Part shown: positions 1 through 11,564 of the stretch, piece after piece
Layout: each line of letters begins with the position of its first letter
Numbering within the stretch: position 1 is the stretch's first letter
From: Takashimella koratensis
Lineage: Eukaryota > Basidiomycota > Tremellomycetes > Trichosporonales > Tetragoniomycetaceae
DNA: 64,000 nt
Direction of reading: 5' to 3'
Assembly (NCBI GenBank): GCA_003116875.1
Contig: BCKT01000013.1
Coordinates: forward strand, 124,001 to 188,000
Translations under genes and position numbers: made by a program
Notes under the pieces: generated by a model
Databases searched by the model: none
What the model was told of the DNA's origin: nothing
Seen by the model: the letters and a program-made list of their open reading frames with translations, nothing else

Positions 1-108
1 AGTGGTGACCCACGATGAGACTTTTACGACCCATGATTGGAAAACTCCACATTGAGGCTTGGCCCTCCACTTGACCTCCACATTGACTCGCAGGCTGCCG
101 ACATCGCA

Positions 109-114
109 TATAAA
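109..114 (+). promoter_or_regulatory. TATA box of the reductase gene
   Basis: A TATAAA hexamer lies about 117 bases upstream of the ATG at 231, with pyrimidine-rich leader between them. The spacing fits a fungal core promoter. It was identified by motif only. Confidence 0.5.
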
Positions 115-230
115 CCGGGCCGTCCGATATCACGGACCAACTTCCCCCTCCCTAGTCACCGTTTCCTCACTCACCATCGTACCCTTCTGCATCCACCTCA
201 CCACCTCCCAAACCCATTACTCAGTTCAAA

Positions 231-2010
231 ATGGTCGCTGTCCCCCCTGGATCGCTCGTCCTCGTTACCGGTGCTTCCGGTTTCATCTCGGCGTGAGCAC
301 CTCCCTCCTGTTTCTCCTCACGCCCACCGCTCCTGCCTTTTCATCTCTACCTCGCTTTTCTCCTTATCACAACGAGCACCTCGCATCCAGCTTCGTCTCG
401 ACTTGACTCTGCTTACACATTCCCAGCCACACCGTCAAGTACTTCCTCGACGCTGGCTACCCTGTCCGTGGTACCGTCCGATCTCAGGAGAAGGGCGAGT
501 ACCTCGCCAACCTCTTCAAGGACAGCAAGGTTCCTTTCACCTACACTATCGTCGAGGACATTGAGCAGGTAAGTCTGTCACTCTTCGCCTCTCATCTTTC
601 ATATCATGCTTGACTGACCCACGCCAGCCCAACTCGTTCGACGAGGCCGTCAAGGGGGTCGTTGGTGTAGCCCACATGGCCAGCCCGTTCCACTTCAAGG
701 CCGACGACCCGCAGGAGCTCATCGGCCCCGCGATCGGCGGCACTGTCGGGATCCTCAAGAGCATTCAGAAGTACAAGTTTGTATCAATGCCTCGCTCTTC
801 CTTGCCTTCCCTAGCCCCTTGAGCAGCTCGCAAAGAAGAAGCTGACTTGCACCATCATCGAATTCAGCCCCGACGTCAAGCGTGTCGTGATCACCAGCTC
901 GGTCGCGGCTATCATGGACGAGCGAAAGAAGCCTCCCCACACCTTCACTGAGGCTGGTAAGTCTCCATGCATCTAAGCGCACTGCTCTTCAACCACTGTT
1001 GTCGACCGCCGTTCTGCAGACTACCGCGCGGAGGGCTGACGACGTGTAGACTGGAACACCAACAGCCCTCAGGTCGTCGAGGAGAAGGGTCGCGCTGCTC
1101 CCGGCGGTGACAAGTACCGCGGTGAGTAAATTGACCTTGATATGTTGGTCTAGCAATTGAATTAGTGTAACGTAGCGAGCAAGACCCTCGCGGAGCGTGC
1201 GCTTTGGAAGTTTATCGACGATGAGAAGCCGTCCTGGGACGCCGCGACAATCAACCCCCCGATGGTGAGTTTCAATTCAACGACAATCTCCCCGTCCTCC
1301 TTTTCAAGAGCCACGAACAGTCATTGACCAGGCATCAGGTGTTCGGCCCCATCATTCACCAAGTCAGCAAGCCCGAGGCACTCAACACCTCCGTGGGTGA
1401 GTTGCGGTCGCCGGCGGTTTCGTAGTATCTCCCGTTGGATAAACGTAGCTGATCTGTCTTTGCAGCGGCGTTCTACGACTGGCTCAAAGGCGGAAAGACT
1501 GAGGAGGACCTCAAGTCGGCCGCGCCGATGAACTGGGTCGACGTTCGCGAAAGTGAGTTCACACCAACTTGCATCATCACCTTTCTCTCGATGTTCAGCC
1601 GGCTCAACCTTTCCCTGACTTGCAGTGAGAGAGCGCTGACCATGTACTTACCTCTAGTCGCTCTCGCTCACGTGCTTGCCCTCACTCGCCCCGAGGCCGC
1701 TAACAACCGCTTCATCTGTGGCGCCGGCCCCGCCACCCCCAACGACTTCTGCCTGGTAAGTAACATTACAGGATTCTGACGACCAGAGGCGACGCGGCTG
1801 ACGATCTTTGGATCACAGTCCATCCACAAGCACTTCCCCCAGATTAAGAACGTTCCCCAGGGCGATGCCTCGGTCGGCGCAACTCTTGCCGAGCGCACGA
1901 CGGTCCACGACGGTAGTAAGATCACCCGTGTTCTGGGGCTCCAGTACCGCTCGATCGACGAGTCGTGCAAGGACATGGCGGAGAGCTTGATCCAGCGTTT
2001 TGGTCTCTGA
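231..2010 (+). CDS. NAD(P)-dependent epimerase/reductase (Gre2/dihydroflavonol-reductase-like extended SDR)
   Basis: Soluble oxidoreductase of the extended short-chain dehydrogenase family, expected to reduce an aldehyde or ketone with NAD(P)H in the cytosol. The spliced product starts MVAVPPGSLVLVTGASGF, which carries the N-terminal Rossmann glycine motif. It continues with the TSS serine (VVITSSVAAI) and the catalytic YxxxK as YRASK. After that come INPPMVFGP and MNWVDVRE, both typical of Gre2/ketoreductase-like proteins. The gene is cut into about nine exons by introns of 50-130 nt. The first splice falls inside the glycine-motif region (exon 1 ends at 292 in phase 2). The start is the first ATG after a TATA box, and the stop is TGA at 2008-2010. 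The family is clear, but the substrate cannot be read from sequence. Candidates are methylglyoxal reductase or a carbonyl reductase of secondary metabolism. Confidence 0.85.
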
Positions 2011-4592
2011 CGTGGGGGCAGGTGGACGGGGATAGTGGGATGAGAAGGCCACATGCAGATGGATACAATTAGCACTATTTTAGACCGAGATGATGAAGCA
2101 CGTGTAGACAAAAAATCAAAAACGTCAGACCGGTCTTAATTCGAGATCCAGTTTTCATGGCTGCGCAGCATGAAGAAAAAAGGGTTGTACCCCGCTCTGA
2201 ACCGATTGGAGCAGAGGCACTCGCAGCGGTGAAGGATTGTAAACCCCGCTTTGGACCATCGATCCGCGGTCGAGGGAGGGCTGGATAAGCTTGCTACTGT
2301 GCTTTTGTTGACCAAAATAACTCGGGGGTCGCAACTGACGAGCGGTACAGGGAGGGAGCAAACAAGAGTTGCAGGGTGAATGACAAGAGTACGTCTGCTT
2401 GGCGTCAGATTGCGAGTTTCAGACCGTGTTTACCGTCAGGGTCCGATTGATGGGATTTTTGCATAAAAGGGGGAATTTTGTGCGGGACAATGGGCACATT
2501 CAGGGTTATCTAGCCGCTGCTTCCGCTTTTTGGGACCTGATGGGTTGGTGCTTGGTGCTTGGTGCTTGGTGACCGGTGCGGTGTGCTATGCGGTGGCTGC
2601 TGTAGGTGCGGTACGATGCGGTACGGCAGTTCGGTACAGAAGGATCCAACAAGGAGGAAGCAGTGCGTACGTACTTGTGTACGCGTGCCAGAGGAAGAAA
2701 ACAAGCCAGGAGACCAGATGACGACGGCGGTATGAATAGGTGCCGATTGAGTTTATAGCCTGCCGCAACTGGCCACGATATGAATTCAAGCACACATGCA
2801 CCTCAGCCTACCTCAATGCACTCTGCATTGACCATTCTGAGCGAAGCATGCATGCATGACCTCCCAAATCGGTGATGTTTGCAACCGCAACTGTCGATGG
2901 CCAAACCGTCGTCTCCCGCCTAGTCTCAGTGCGGGACTCGAGGAGATGATGGCGTCGAGGGGCGGTGTGATGTATCCCATCAGTCATGACCCGCCCAGCT
3001 GCTCAGGGTTTAGTCTTGGTCTAAAAAAACATATGGACCCTGGATGCACTGATTGTTTTGGGCTCGAGATTTCAGACCACAACACGGTGAGGGCAAGCAA
3101 TCACGCCTGGCTCACCTGGCACCTGGCACTACTGGCGCTGGAAGCCTGCTTTGCTTGTCGGGCAATCACCCCTGCTCCCCCCACCCCCACCCCTCGTCGC
3201 ACGTTTACTCAACCCTTGCTTCCCCTCCCTCTCCCCTGAGCACATCTCCACAACGCCTCATCGCCCGTCAGTTGCAACACGGTCCGCGACCATCCCATCG
3301 CCCACCCCGCTATCTCGTCGCTCTTTCCGCAGCCCGCTTTCTGCACCAAACCACCCCTGCCCCCCCTGCTCGCCTTGCCCCTACGCTCTCTTCCTTCTCT
3401 TCCTTCCCCCTCCCCCTTCTGCCCAAACCCAACAACGCACGACCTTTGGTTTCTCTCTCCTCCTTCCCCCTGAAGTCGCCAAGTCCTCTTTGCCTCCTGC
3501 CGCCCCTGGCCCTTTATCCTCCGCGCTGGTTCCCGCACCGCCTAGCCTTTGGACTCGGGCTTGAGCACTGGTTCATAGGACAGGACAGCAAGGGTTCGTC
3601 ATTGACATTGCGATACGGCATATCTGCACGTTGCTCCTGTCAACTGGCGTCCGAGTAACCAGCCGATAGGACAAAAACACCCAATCGTTCATACGATCGC
3701 TGTCGCCTCTAAAACACTTTGTCCATTCCTCCTTGACACCTTTTTCCCTGCACCTTTGACTGGAACCAAGACACAACAAGGCCCCTTGGACAGGCAGTGA
3801 ATAAACACAGCACCTTGTTGTTGTTAGTCTTCGTCACAAGTACCCTTAAACCCAGAAGTGGCTGTCCAGTTGGTTGGGTCAGTTTAAAACAAACGGGCTA
3901 TCCGGGATCCTCATCAACATCAACATCCCCCCCACCCCTTCTCCCATCACCTCGACTCCTCGACACCTCGACACCTCGACACCTCGACTCCTCTCGACAC
4001 CCGACACGGCTTAGATCCCAAAGCGCCGACGTAGAGACAACGAGCGGTTTCACTGGTGAGTGTAGACAATGGTTTAGATCCAAGGAGGGGGACGGGGGGA
4101 AACGGGGGAGGTGGGTTGTGTGTGAGAAGCCATCCAAGGCTCAAGCGTCCTTTGATCTGTGCGCCCCGCTGCCCGCCCGCCTGGACCCAACGTTTCGTCT
4201 TGCCTCTTGCCTTGCCTGCCGCCCACCGCTTTGTCTACCGCTGGGCTGGGCTCGGCTGCCTTCTGCGTTCATTGCTCCCTTCCCCCCTCATACCCACACG
4301 GTGCATCGCTTTGGCGCGTATACATCACGCCAACGCTCATCCTTGTTCCTCTCATCCATTCTCCAACCACCAACGCTCCCAACACCATTTCACTCCTTGT
4401 TCCTCCCATCTCATCTCATCTCGTCTCCATCGTCACCACGGTCACATCCTCATCTCCATTCTCCTCCCATCTCACCCACTCTCATTTACTTCATTGCGAC
4501 GTATAAAATAACACGCTCGTTTCGTCACCCACCAGCCACTCGATTTAAATAATAATTCACTCGACCCAAAACCACCAACCACCACTCCGACC
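2011..4592. other. Long intergenic region upstream of the glucanase gene
   Basis: About 2.6 kb with no ORF that I can support. The left part is the 3' flank of the reductase. From about 3150 on it is strongly C/T-rich. A short tandem repeat (units of CTCGACAC) lies near 3956-3990. Long open frames here (for example 3053-3658 and 3797-4552) are low-complexity P/S/L/R translations with no conserved motif. I read the region as an extended promoter and 5' leader. Confidence 0.5.
4502..4510 (+). promoter_or_regulatory. TATA box of the glucanase gene
   Basis: TATAAAATA lies 83 bases before the ATG at 4593. This is the best TATA-like element in the window by sequence and spacing, and suits a strongly expressed secreted enzyme. 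Confidence 0.6.
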
Positions 4593-6222
4593 ATGGTCCC
4601 CACCGCTCTTTTCGCCCTCACCACCCTCCTCCCGCTCCTCGCCTTCGCGGCACCTCAGACCCGTGATGTCAACGTCGGCTGGCCTTACGGCTCTGAGAAG
4701 ATCCGCGGTGTGAACATTGGTGGCTGGCTCGTCCTTGAGCCCTTCATCAGTGAGTGCCTGGTCTAGCCATACAAACGTGCAATGTGGCGCTTTGTGCAAC
4801 AGTGACTGACGATCTCCTCTCAGCCCCCTCGCTCTTCGAGGCCACTGGCAACACCAACATTGTCGACGAGTGGACCTTCTGTCAGCTCCAGGACAAGGGC
4901 ACCGCCACCTCGGCGCTCACCAACCACTGGAACACTTGGATGACCGAGTCCGACTTCCAGCAGATTGCCGGTGAGTATTGACCCCTTGCATCGAACGACT
5001 GCGCCCGGTCCTCTTAGGGTTGAATGAGATCTCATGACTGACTGTCTCTAGCTGCCGGTCTCAACCACGTCCGCATCCCCATTGGTTTCTGGGCGTACGA
5101 TGTTTCGGGCGGTGAGCCGTACATCCAGGGTGCGGCCAACTACCTGGACCAGGCCATCGGCTGGGCCCGCACCTACAACATCAAGGTCCAGATTGACCTT
5201 CACGGTGCTCCGGGTTCGCAGAACGGCTACGACAACTCGGGCCACCGCGGTGCCGCCAACTGGCCGTACGACTCGAACAACATTGCCCGCACCAAGGCGA
5301 TCATCCAGAACCTTTCGATCAAGTACTCTGACCCTTCATGTGAGTGTGGGAAACTACGCTAGTCACCGTCTCCACCTGTCACTACCCATGTGGGACCAAG
5401 TGATTCCCCTTTGAGCGTCATTTGTACCTGTTTCGCCAATCCTGTCGCTCGGATCACCGCCCTCAAAGTCCCCCCTTGTCCCTGCGAATCATGCTAACCG
5501 TTACGACTCCTTCTCACAACACAGACTGGCAGGTCGTGACCATGCTTGAGGTCCTCAACGAGCCCGCCACCTACATGAGCTCTGACTTCCTCGCCACCTA
5601 CCGCCAGTACGCCTACGACGCGTACGGTGCTGCCCGCTGGCCTTGGGCGCCCCAGGGCTCTTCGTCCAAGTCGGGTCTCGTCATCGTCATCCACGACGGT
5701 TTCCAGGCCATCTCCTCGTACGACGGCTTCATGACCGAGCCCAACTGGGAGGACGTCTTCCTCGACACCCACAACTACCAGGTCTTCGACAACACCGAGG
5801 TCGCCTGGGACTGGCCGACCCACCTCCAGAACGTCTGCAACCAGGCTGGCAACTACGCTGGGTCCTCGCTCTGGCTCGTCGTTGGCGAGTGGTCGCTTGC
5901 TTCGACCGACTGCGCCAAGTATCTCAACGGTCTCGGCCTCGGCGCTCGTTACGACGGTACCCTCGCTGGCTCCAGCTACGTCGGCAGCTGCGACGGCAAG
6001 TCTGGTGACGGCAGCAACTTCTCGACCGACTACAAGAACTTTATGCGCGAGTTCTGGGACATCCAGACCCAGACTTACGAGAACAACGGTCAGGGCTGGA
6101 TCTTCTGGGCTTGGAAGACGGAGGCCGCCGCCGAGTGGTCGTACGAAGCCGGTCTTAACGGTGGTTGGATCCCCTGGGACCCGTCCCAGCACACTACCTC
6201 TTACTCTTCCATCTGCGGTTAG
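4593..6222 (+). CDS. Secreted exo-beta-1,3-glucanase, GH5 family
   Basis: Cell-wall enzyme that releases glucose from beta-1,3-glucan. Residues 1-19 or so form a signal peptide (MVPTALFALTTLLPLLAFA). The mature protein opens with the IRGVNIGGWLVLEPF block of the fungal Exg1 group. HVRIPIGFWAY and QIDLHGAPGSQNG follow. The acid/base glutamate sits in EVLNEPAT (about E210), and the nucleophile in VVGEWS (about E319). The C-terminus has GWIFWAWKTE, the aromatic substrate-cleft motif. The protein is about 430 residues, normal for the family. There are four exons, the last coding exon starting near 5526 and holding both catalytic residues. Both catalytic glutamates are present, so the enzyme should be active. 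Cell-wall remodelling or beta-glucan scavenging are both possible roles. Confidence 0.93.
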
Positions 6223-6858
6223 AGCAAAGATTTACAAAGAGAGACGCTTTAGAGTGTTGCGTGTTCTTTCTATTCTATCATCTTGGCTTCTTGCCTCGAA
6301 CGTTTTTTGTTTTCGTTTATATCTTTGCTTGTCATTTGAACAGCCTACGAACATTAGTTTCATCCATAACAGCAGTTAGTCTTCTTCCACTCCGTCACTC
6401 CTCTTCCCCTCCCCTTCACTTCTACCCTCGACCGATGCCTCGATGCCCTACCCTTCGCCGGAGCTCTAATCAACACAGCAACCGACACTCCCACTCGCCC
6501 CCTTTTTGGAATCGAACTTTTTTCAATATTCATCTTCCACAAACACGTGTGCCTCACCGACTGTTACAGTCGCATGTATGATCATCTTTTCATCGGTCCT
6601 GGCTTGGTTTGTTACCTTGTGGATGAGACGAACGTGCTTTGTTGGTCGACGTGGTTGCGAATCGGGCCGTCGGCCACCTCGGTCAATCTGACCCAGGTGG
6701 TGGCCAAAATGTCCGGTTGTTCGGCGACCGGAACCGCTTTGAAGATGACGACTTACCGATCAGATACGTCTTCATCCTCCCACTCATCATCATATAACCT
6801 CCACGCATCCAACTCTTCCAACCCTGTTCTCCATTATCACCTGTCGCCACCGACCACC
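6223..6858. other. Intergenic region between the glucanase and MaoC-like genes
   Basis: T-rich 3' flank of the glucanase, then the promoter and leader of the next gene. The reading frame of the next gene is open back to 6547, but only from a GTG codon, and the extra residues look unlike coding sequence, so I treat 6547-6858 as leader. Confidence 0.5.
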
Positions 6859-8034
6859 ATGATCGCGTTCGTGACCTCGACGGCTCTCGTTGCGTCTGGC
6901 TACTTTGTCTCGACCACCGGCCTTCACAATCTCCTCCCTCTCTATTCCTCATCCACCCATGCCTCTCTCGCATTCGACAACACGGGACTGAGCGGCGCCC
7001 GATTCTGGGTCTTACTCGTCTCTCTCATCGCCTCCACCATCGTCTCTAGCCTCACCGCGCTCGTCATTGGGCCCAAAAAGCGTTCAGCGACACCTACCAA
7101 CCGAGTTGACGATCTCTCCCTTTCGATGCCGTTTAAGATTCGCCAGGCCGACGTCGAGACCTACGTCCGCGCCGTCAATGGCTTCGCTCCTCCTGCCACG
7201 CCTTCATCAACGACCCCCGCGAGCATCAACGACGAAGACGTCTGGTCCAACCCGATGCACCTCAACCTCCTCTTGTCCGCGCTCACGGAACCCGCGATGC
7301 TCCTTCTCCTCTGCAAACGCGGGTGCCCCGTAAACCCCATCGGGACCGTCAATGTCCGCAATCGATTCGAGCTGTTATCCACCAACCTCGACGCCCGTCT
7401 CCGCGCCGAGATCGTTGCTGAGGGTGTCCGAGCCCTCCGCCAACCACAGCCAGGCGTCCAGATCCCACCGTCCAAGTGGACCCTTGCATCGAGGCTCGAC
7501 AGTAAAGTCCCCGTGAAACGAGGATGGGAGTACACCGTCATCGTTGACCTCCTCGACGGCGCCGAGACTGTCTACCGCCAGACTGTTACATTCTTGCAGT
7601 TTGAAAAGCACTCCTCGGCGGTATCTGCGACGATCACGGTCCGACCTACCAATACCGACACCGCCGATGCTGGAACCGAGGTCGGCGTCGTTTCCATGGC
7701 CGGGTCCGAACCAGCCACATGGGCCGAGCTATCCAAGGACCACAACCCGATCCACTTTTCCTCCCTCGCCGCCAAAGCCTTTGGACTCCGCGGCAAGGTC
7801 GCGCACGGAAACCACGTCGTGGCCAAATCTTTACGCCATATCGCTGCGTCCTCGGCGTTTGCGTCGACATTATCGACGCGAGCGATGACCCTCGAATTTA
7901 GACGACCAGTCTTCGTTCCGGCCAAGTTGGAGGTGCGGTCGGGTACCGAGAAAGCGACAGGAGGAGAACCAGGGTTTGGGGTCTGGCTCAAGGATAAGTG
8001 TGCTATACAAGTTGGTCTGCCGTCGAGTTCGTAA
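6859..8034 (+). CDS. Membrane-anchored MaoC/hot-dog hydratase-like protein
   Basis: A single-exon protein of 391 residues, unusual here because most neighbours are split. The N-terminus has two hydrophobic segments (about residues 2-30 and 46-71), which suggest anchoring in an internal membrane. The C-terminal third carries the hydratase-2 motif as KDHNPIHFSSLAAKAFGL followed by GKVAHGNHV. This keeps the Asp and His of the MaoC active site. Known relatives hydrate or dehydrate (R)-3-hydroxyacyl thioesters in fatty-acid metabolism. The middle region (about 150-250) is likely a degenerate first hot-dog half. I chose ATG 6859 because it sits in a good context (CCACCATGA) and starts the first hydrophobic helix. 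The substrate is unknown, and a lipid-related role is inferred. Confidence 0.75.
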   Translation: MIAFVTSTALVASGYFVSTTGLHNLLPLYSSSTHASLAFDNTGLSGARFWVLLVSLIASTIVSSLTALVIGPKKRSATPTNRVDDLSLSMPFKIRQADVETYVRAVNGFAPPATPSSTTPASINDEDVWSNPMHLNLLLSALTEPAMLLLLCKRGCPVNPIGTVNVRNRFELLSTNLDARLRAEIVAEGVRALRQPQPGVQIPPSKWTLASRLDSKVPVKRGWEYTVIVDLLDGAETVYRQTVTFLQFEKHSSAVSATITVRPTNTDTADAGTEVGVVSMAGSEPATWAELSKDHNPIHFSSLAAKAFGLRGKVAHGNHVVAKSLRHIAASSAFASTLSTRAMTLEFRRPVFVPAKLEVRSGTEKATGGEPGFGVWLKDKCAIQVGLPSSS

Positions 8035-9272
8035 TTGCGGGTACAGAGTTGAGATGGGCAAGTTCTCACGGCGCGGATCAGTCGAGCAAATCGCAGTCGA
8101 GTGAGCTGTTTATAGATCAAAAGTTTCTCCTTGAGGTCAGGTGTTCATACATAGATGAGAGTCTATCACGTTTCGATGCCGCCGATCGCTTCCTGTGACC
8201 AGGTCCAGTACGTACAGTAAAAAAGATATTCGCACGCCCTGTGCGACGTCTTATACAACTCGAGTATCCGACCGAGTGCCTGCGGGTGGGAGACGGACCG
8301 ACGGCGCAGCCGTTGCCGGCAACTGAGGACGTATATCTCCCGACATACAGTTTAGAACGATCGCAGACCCTCCGACCAACGGCGCGTACAGTACCTCAAT
8401 CTCCTACAGATATCTACCGAACGACCGGGAGACGCAGAGTAGATCTTTCACGGCGGGCCACTGTGCGGTGGTCACACGACGGCCTAGAACAGTCACGTCA
8501 CTCCCTTTCCCGGCCGACGTTTACCTCTCTACGCCTCTCTCATCGTGCCCTTGTCTCTCTACTCCCCGCAAGCGCCCCTGCACCGGTTATGCAAAGTTCT
8601 CCGCGCTTCTTCCTCAGCCTGTACGCATGTGCGCGGCACGAAGAACCTTTTCCGCATAGACTTACCGACAAGCATACTTGACTCCATTGTACGTTGCGTC
8701 GTGCAAGTGCTCAAAGTCATTGGTATCCAGGGCCCAGATTATATCTGGCTTCCCGTCGATCCCGCCTTACTCCGCTAGGGACCTGAGGCAGCGAAACCGA
8801 AATAATTCCCGAGGCCAAGGCCCTTGGGCAGCGTGCACCCGCCTGGACGGATTAGGTTCGGTTTCTTCCCGTGTGGCGCCTACCTTTGTCCGACTTTAGA
8901 TTTTTCACCTCCTCGAGTGACCTAGCATACCCTGCAACCTCAACCCTCATCTTCTGTCCACACACACCACTGCGTCCCGGTGATCACATCCGTCGAGGAT
9001 GGTTACCAACGTTCCAACGGATGCAGAAAGACTAGATCTTTTTAGCATAGCGTTTCCCCCAGACCTCACTGCTCCTTGCTTCCCCGTACTGCTGCTTGGC
9101 CTTGGGCCTTGCGCTTGGATACCCGGTTGAAGGAGTGAAGCGGAATACATGTTTCTCTCGGCATGACAAGACGACGCTCACGCTCAAGCGGGGAGACCAT
9201 AGGGGCGTTGGGGTTGGATCCCCACGACCACGAATGCTAGTCGAAACTTTTACACTGAAGGGCCTACACACA

Positions 9273-9278
9273 TATATA
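9273..9278 (+). promoter_or_regulatory. Possible TATA box of the secreted-protein gene
   Basis: TATATA lies about 117 bases before the ATG at 9395, with the poly-G run in between. Motif and spacing only. Confidence 0.35.
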
Positions 9279-9283
9279 CATGA

Positions 9284-9300
9284 GGGGGGGGGGGGGGGGG
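9284..9300 (+). repeat. Poly-G homopolymer, 17 bases
   Basis: Uninterrupted run of 17 G between a TATA-like element and the start codon at 9395. Such runs are prone to length change and to sequencing error. Confidence 0.9.
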
Positions 9301-9394
9301 AAGGTGATGGTCTTGCCGCTAACCTGTACCCGTTGAACTTATTTCACTCTACCATTCTCACCCCACCAACAAGTATCGACATTTGAGACTCGCC

Positions 9395-10754
9395 ATGCCT
9401 TCCCTCGCTACCTACGCCATCGGCGTCGTCGCTGTCATGAGCCAGTTTGCGCTCGCGCAATGTTCCATCTCCGCAGCGGGCGGTGTCAACGCGGTCCAGG
9501 ACGGTGAAACTCGTACGTCAAAACCCGCATACCCTTCAAAACCTCATAACCCTCGCCTTTGCCTCACCTTCCTACCACCCTTTCTCACCCCGACTCCCTG
9601 CTCTGTCTTAATCGCCTTTAAGTCTCTTGGACCTCACTGAATCATCTACATCAGTGTATTTCCCATCGTCATCCACATCCATTTTCTCCCGCGCGGTCAC
9701 TATCAGCGGGTGCGAGCCGACTACGAGCGACGCCGACGGATCCGCCATCACTACCGATTCATTTGTTGCTCAGCTCGTTGACCCTGATGGAAACACGTAC
9801 GAGTGTGACACTAACCCGGCGGATGAGTCCTTCCCGCTCAACGGCCAAGGTGAGCTTCCCGCCTTCGCGCCTTCACCCCTTCACCCCTTCATCACTTCCT
9901 TCCCTCTTTGTAACTCAACCCTTCCACATGATCTCGACCTGAAAACTGACAAAGTGGCAGATATCACAACTACGTTCTACTGCTCGGGTGTGACGACTGG
10001 ATCGATGGAAGCGGGTCAATGGCTGTTCCTTACCTTCGACACCTACGCCGAGCTCAGCGACGAAGCTACCTTCCAGGTCACCCACACTGAAGCCACAACT
10101 ACCGTCACATCCATCATCCCTTCGGCTACTACCAAGGGTGAGTCAAAGAAACCCTGCATACACTTGCACTCCCTTGGCCACTGGTCCGAACTTGACCCCA
10201 GTCCCAGTCCCAGGTAAAAAAGAGACTCACTTGGCTGACTACTTTATCCACTAAAGTCATCGAGCTCAAGTTCCCCGATGCGTGCTGCCCGAACAAAATC
10301 TTGAGCAAGCGAGAGCAAAACCTGCTTCGTTTTGAAGAACGCGACCCTCGCGAGAACATGCTCCTTGGTCGTTTTGACCGACGGGACGTGCCTACTACTA
10401 CCGTCTACCAAACTATCAAGACTGGTGAGTCGGTGATTCACACCCTCTGCTCTCCTTACCCTTACCCAGCCTATATGCTCCTGTCCTTATTGCCCCTCCT
10501 CATTGTGGAGCGTCCCTGGCTAACTCGGACCTCAGGAACCGCCTACGCGCCTACGGCTACCCTTTCGCCTCTCCTTGTCTGCCCCATCTTCGGCGGTTCG
10601 CTGCTCACAACCTTCATCAAGAGGTGAGTCACTGTCTCTCACGCCATGTATACCGTTGTACCCGCTGACCCAAGTCAGTGAGCTCGCGCTTTACCAATCC
10701 CTCCATGGCGGACACGTTCTCGTCGTCTGCGCCGGTACCTCGGTGTACTACTGA
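9395..10754 (+). CDS. Secreted protein of unknown family with dibasic processing sites
   Basis: I do not recognise the family. The start MPSLATYAIGVVAVMSQFALA is a clear signal peptide, and Cys follows soon after the likely cleavage site. Splicing (six exons, donors at 9513, 9850 and further on) joins segments with Cys in SGCEPT, NTYECDTN and TFYCSGV. A Thr/Ser-rich stretch (TEATTTVTSIIPSATTK) is probably O-glycosylated. Next is a CC pair (FPDACCPNK) and a charged section flanked by KR and RR (ILSKR ... RFDRRDV), which could be cut by a Kex2-like protease. The C-terminal exon is hydrophobic, with a segment LVCPIFGGSLLTTFI and the end HVLVVCAGTSVYY. The stop is TGA at 10752-10754. It could be a cell-wall or surface protein. 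The exon structure is inferred from splice signals and frame only. Confidence 0.6.
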
Positions 10755-11564
10755 GTGGACAACGGCCGGTGGTCGTTGAAAGGAGAGAGTCGATCTATGT
10801 ACAGTACATGTCTATATTATGATAATGAAAACTTGCTTCGTCTCGATACGCTTAGGACGCTGAGTTCAGAACCGGTCCAACCAACGGGTTTCGAACAAAA
10901 TGCTCTTGAAGACGTTTCCTTCTTCTCTCTCCCTCCTTTGGTTTCTTTGTGTCTTTCTGTATGTGCTATGATTTCTATGCTTTAGCCCGCTTGATACGCC
11001 AGAGAGGTAACGGACAACGGTCAAACTACGATACGGTGGAACACCCCATCGCAAAGTGCAATAGAGAACTTAAATCCAAGTAACCCCCCACATCGCTCAC
11101 CTAATCTTCCCATTGTCCTCTCACTGTAATTATTGCCCATGAACGACCTGTCTGATCTCCAACATTTGCCTCAACGTTCACACCCGCTCTGACGTCTGTT
11201 GATCCTGACTATTGCATTTCGTGAGACACAGGAAACTAGACACAGTAAGGACATAGGAAAAGGTCGTGAGAATCGTGGGAGATGATACACAAGTAGAGAT
11301 AGAGATGGAGCCGACACGCATAAGAGAGCGACATCACGAGCGATCACTAGAGAAAGAGAAAGAGGGAAAGAGAAAAGAATGATTTTCGAATTGAACACAA
11401 GCGACGACCCTGTAGAGCGATCAAGTGTATGAAGAATACAAGTAGGTTCGTCTTCGTCGCCAGACTAGATATGGCGAAAGGAGTTACACAGAATGGATAA
11501 TCCTGTTGAATCCTGTCAATCCGGTATCGAGCGAGATCGATTCGGGGCATGGACTTGCCTTGAC
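10755..11564. other. Convergent intergenic region
   Basis: Lies between the 3' ends of the secreted-protein gene (plus) and the Tea4/Bud14 gene (minus). It is AG-rich on the plus strand near 11330-11400. I see no gene or RNA in it. Confidence 0.5.

Larger units (their letters stand above)
8035..9394. other. Intergenic region with a long poly-G run
   Basis: About 1.36 kb with no supportable gene. The only notable elements are near the right end: a TATATA element and a 17-base G run just upstream of the next gene. Confidence 0.5.

Noticed and set aside
3797..4552. 251-codon plus-strand ORF before the glucanase
   Set aside because: Low-complexity Ser/Pro/His translation of a pyrimidine-rich promoter; it overlaps the TATA box and has no conserved block.
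5494..6192. 232-codon minus-strand ORF
   Set aside because: Mirror frame of the strongly C-ending codon use of the glucanase gene; no motif.
6547..6858. N-terminal extension of the MaoC-like protein
   Set aside because: It begins at GTG, not ATG, and is unlike coding sequence. The ATG at 6859 has a good context and begins the hydrophobic helix.
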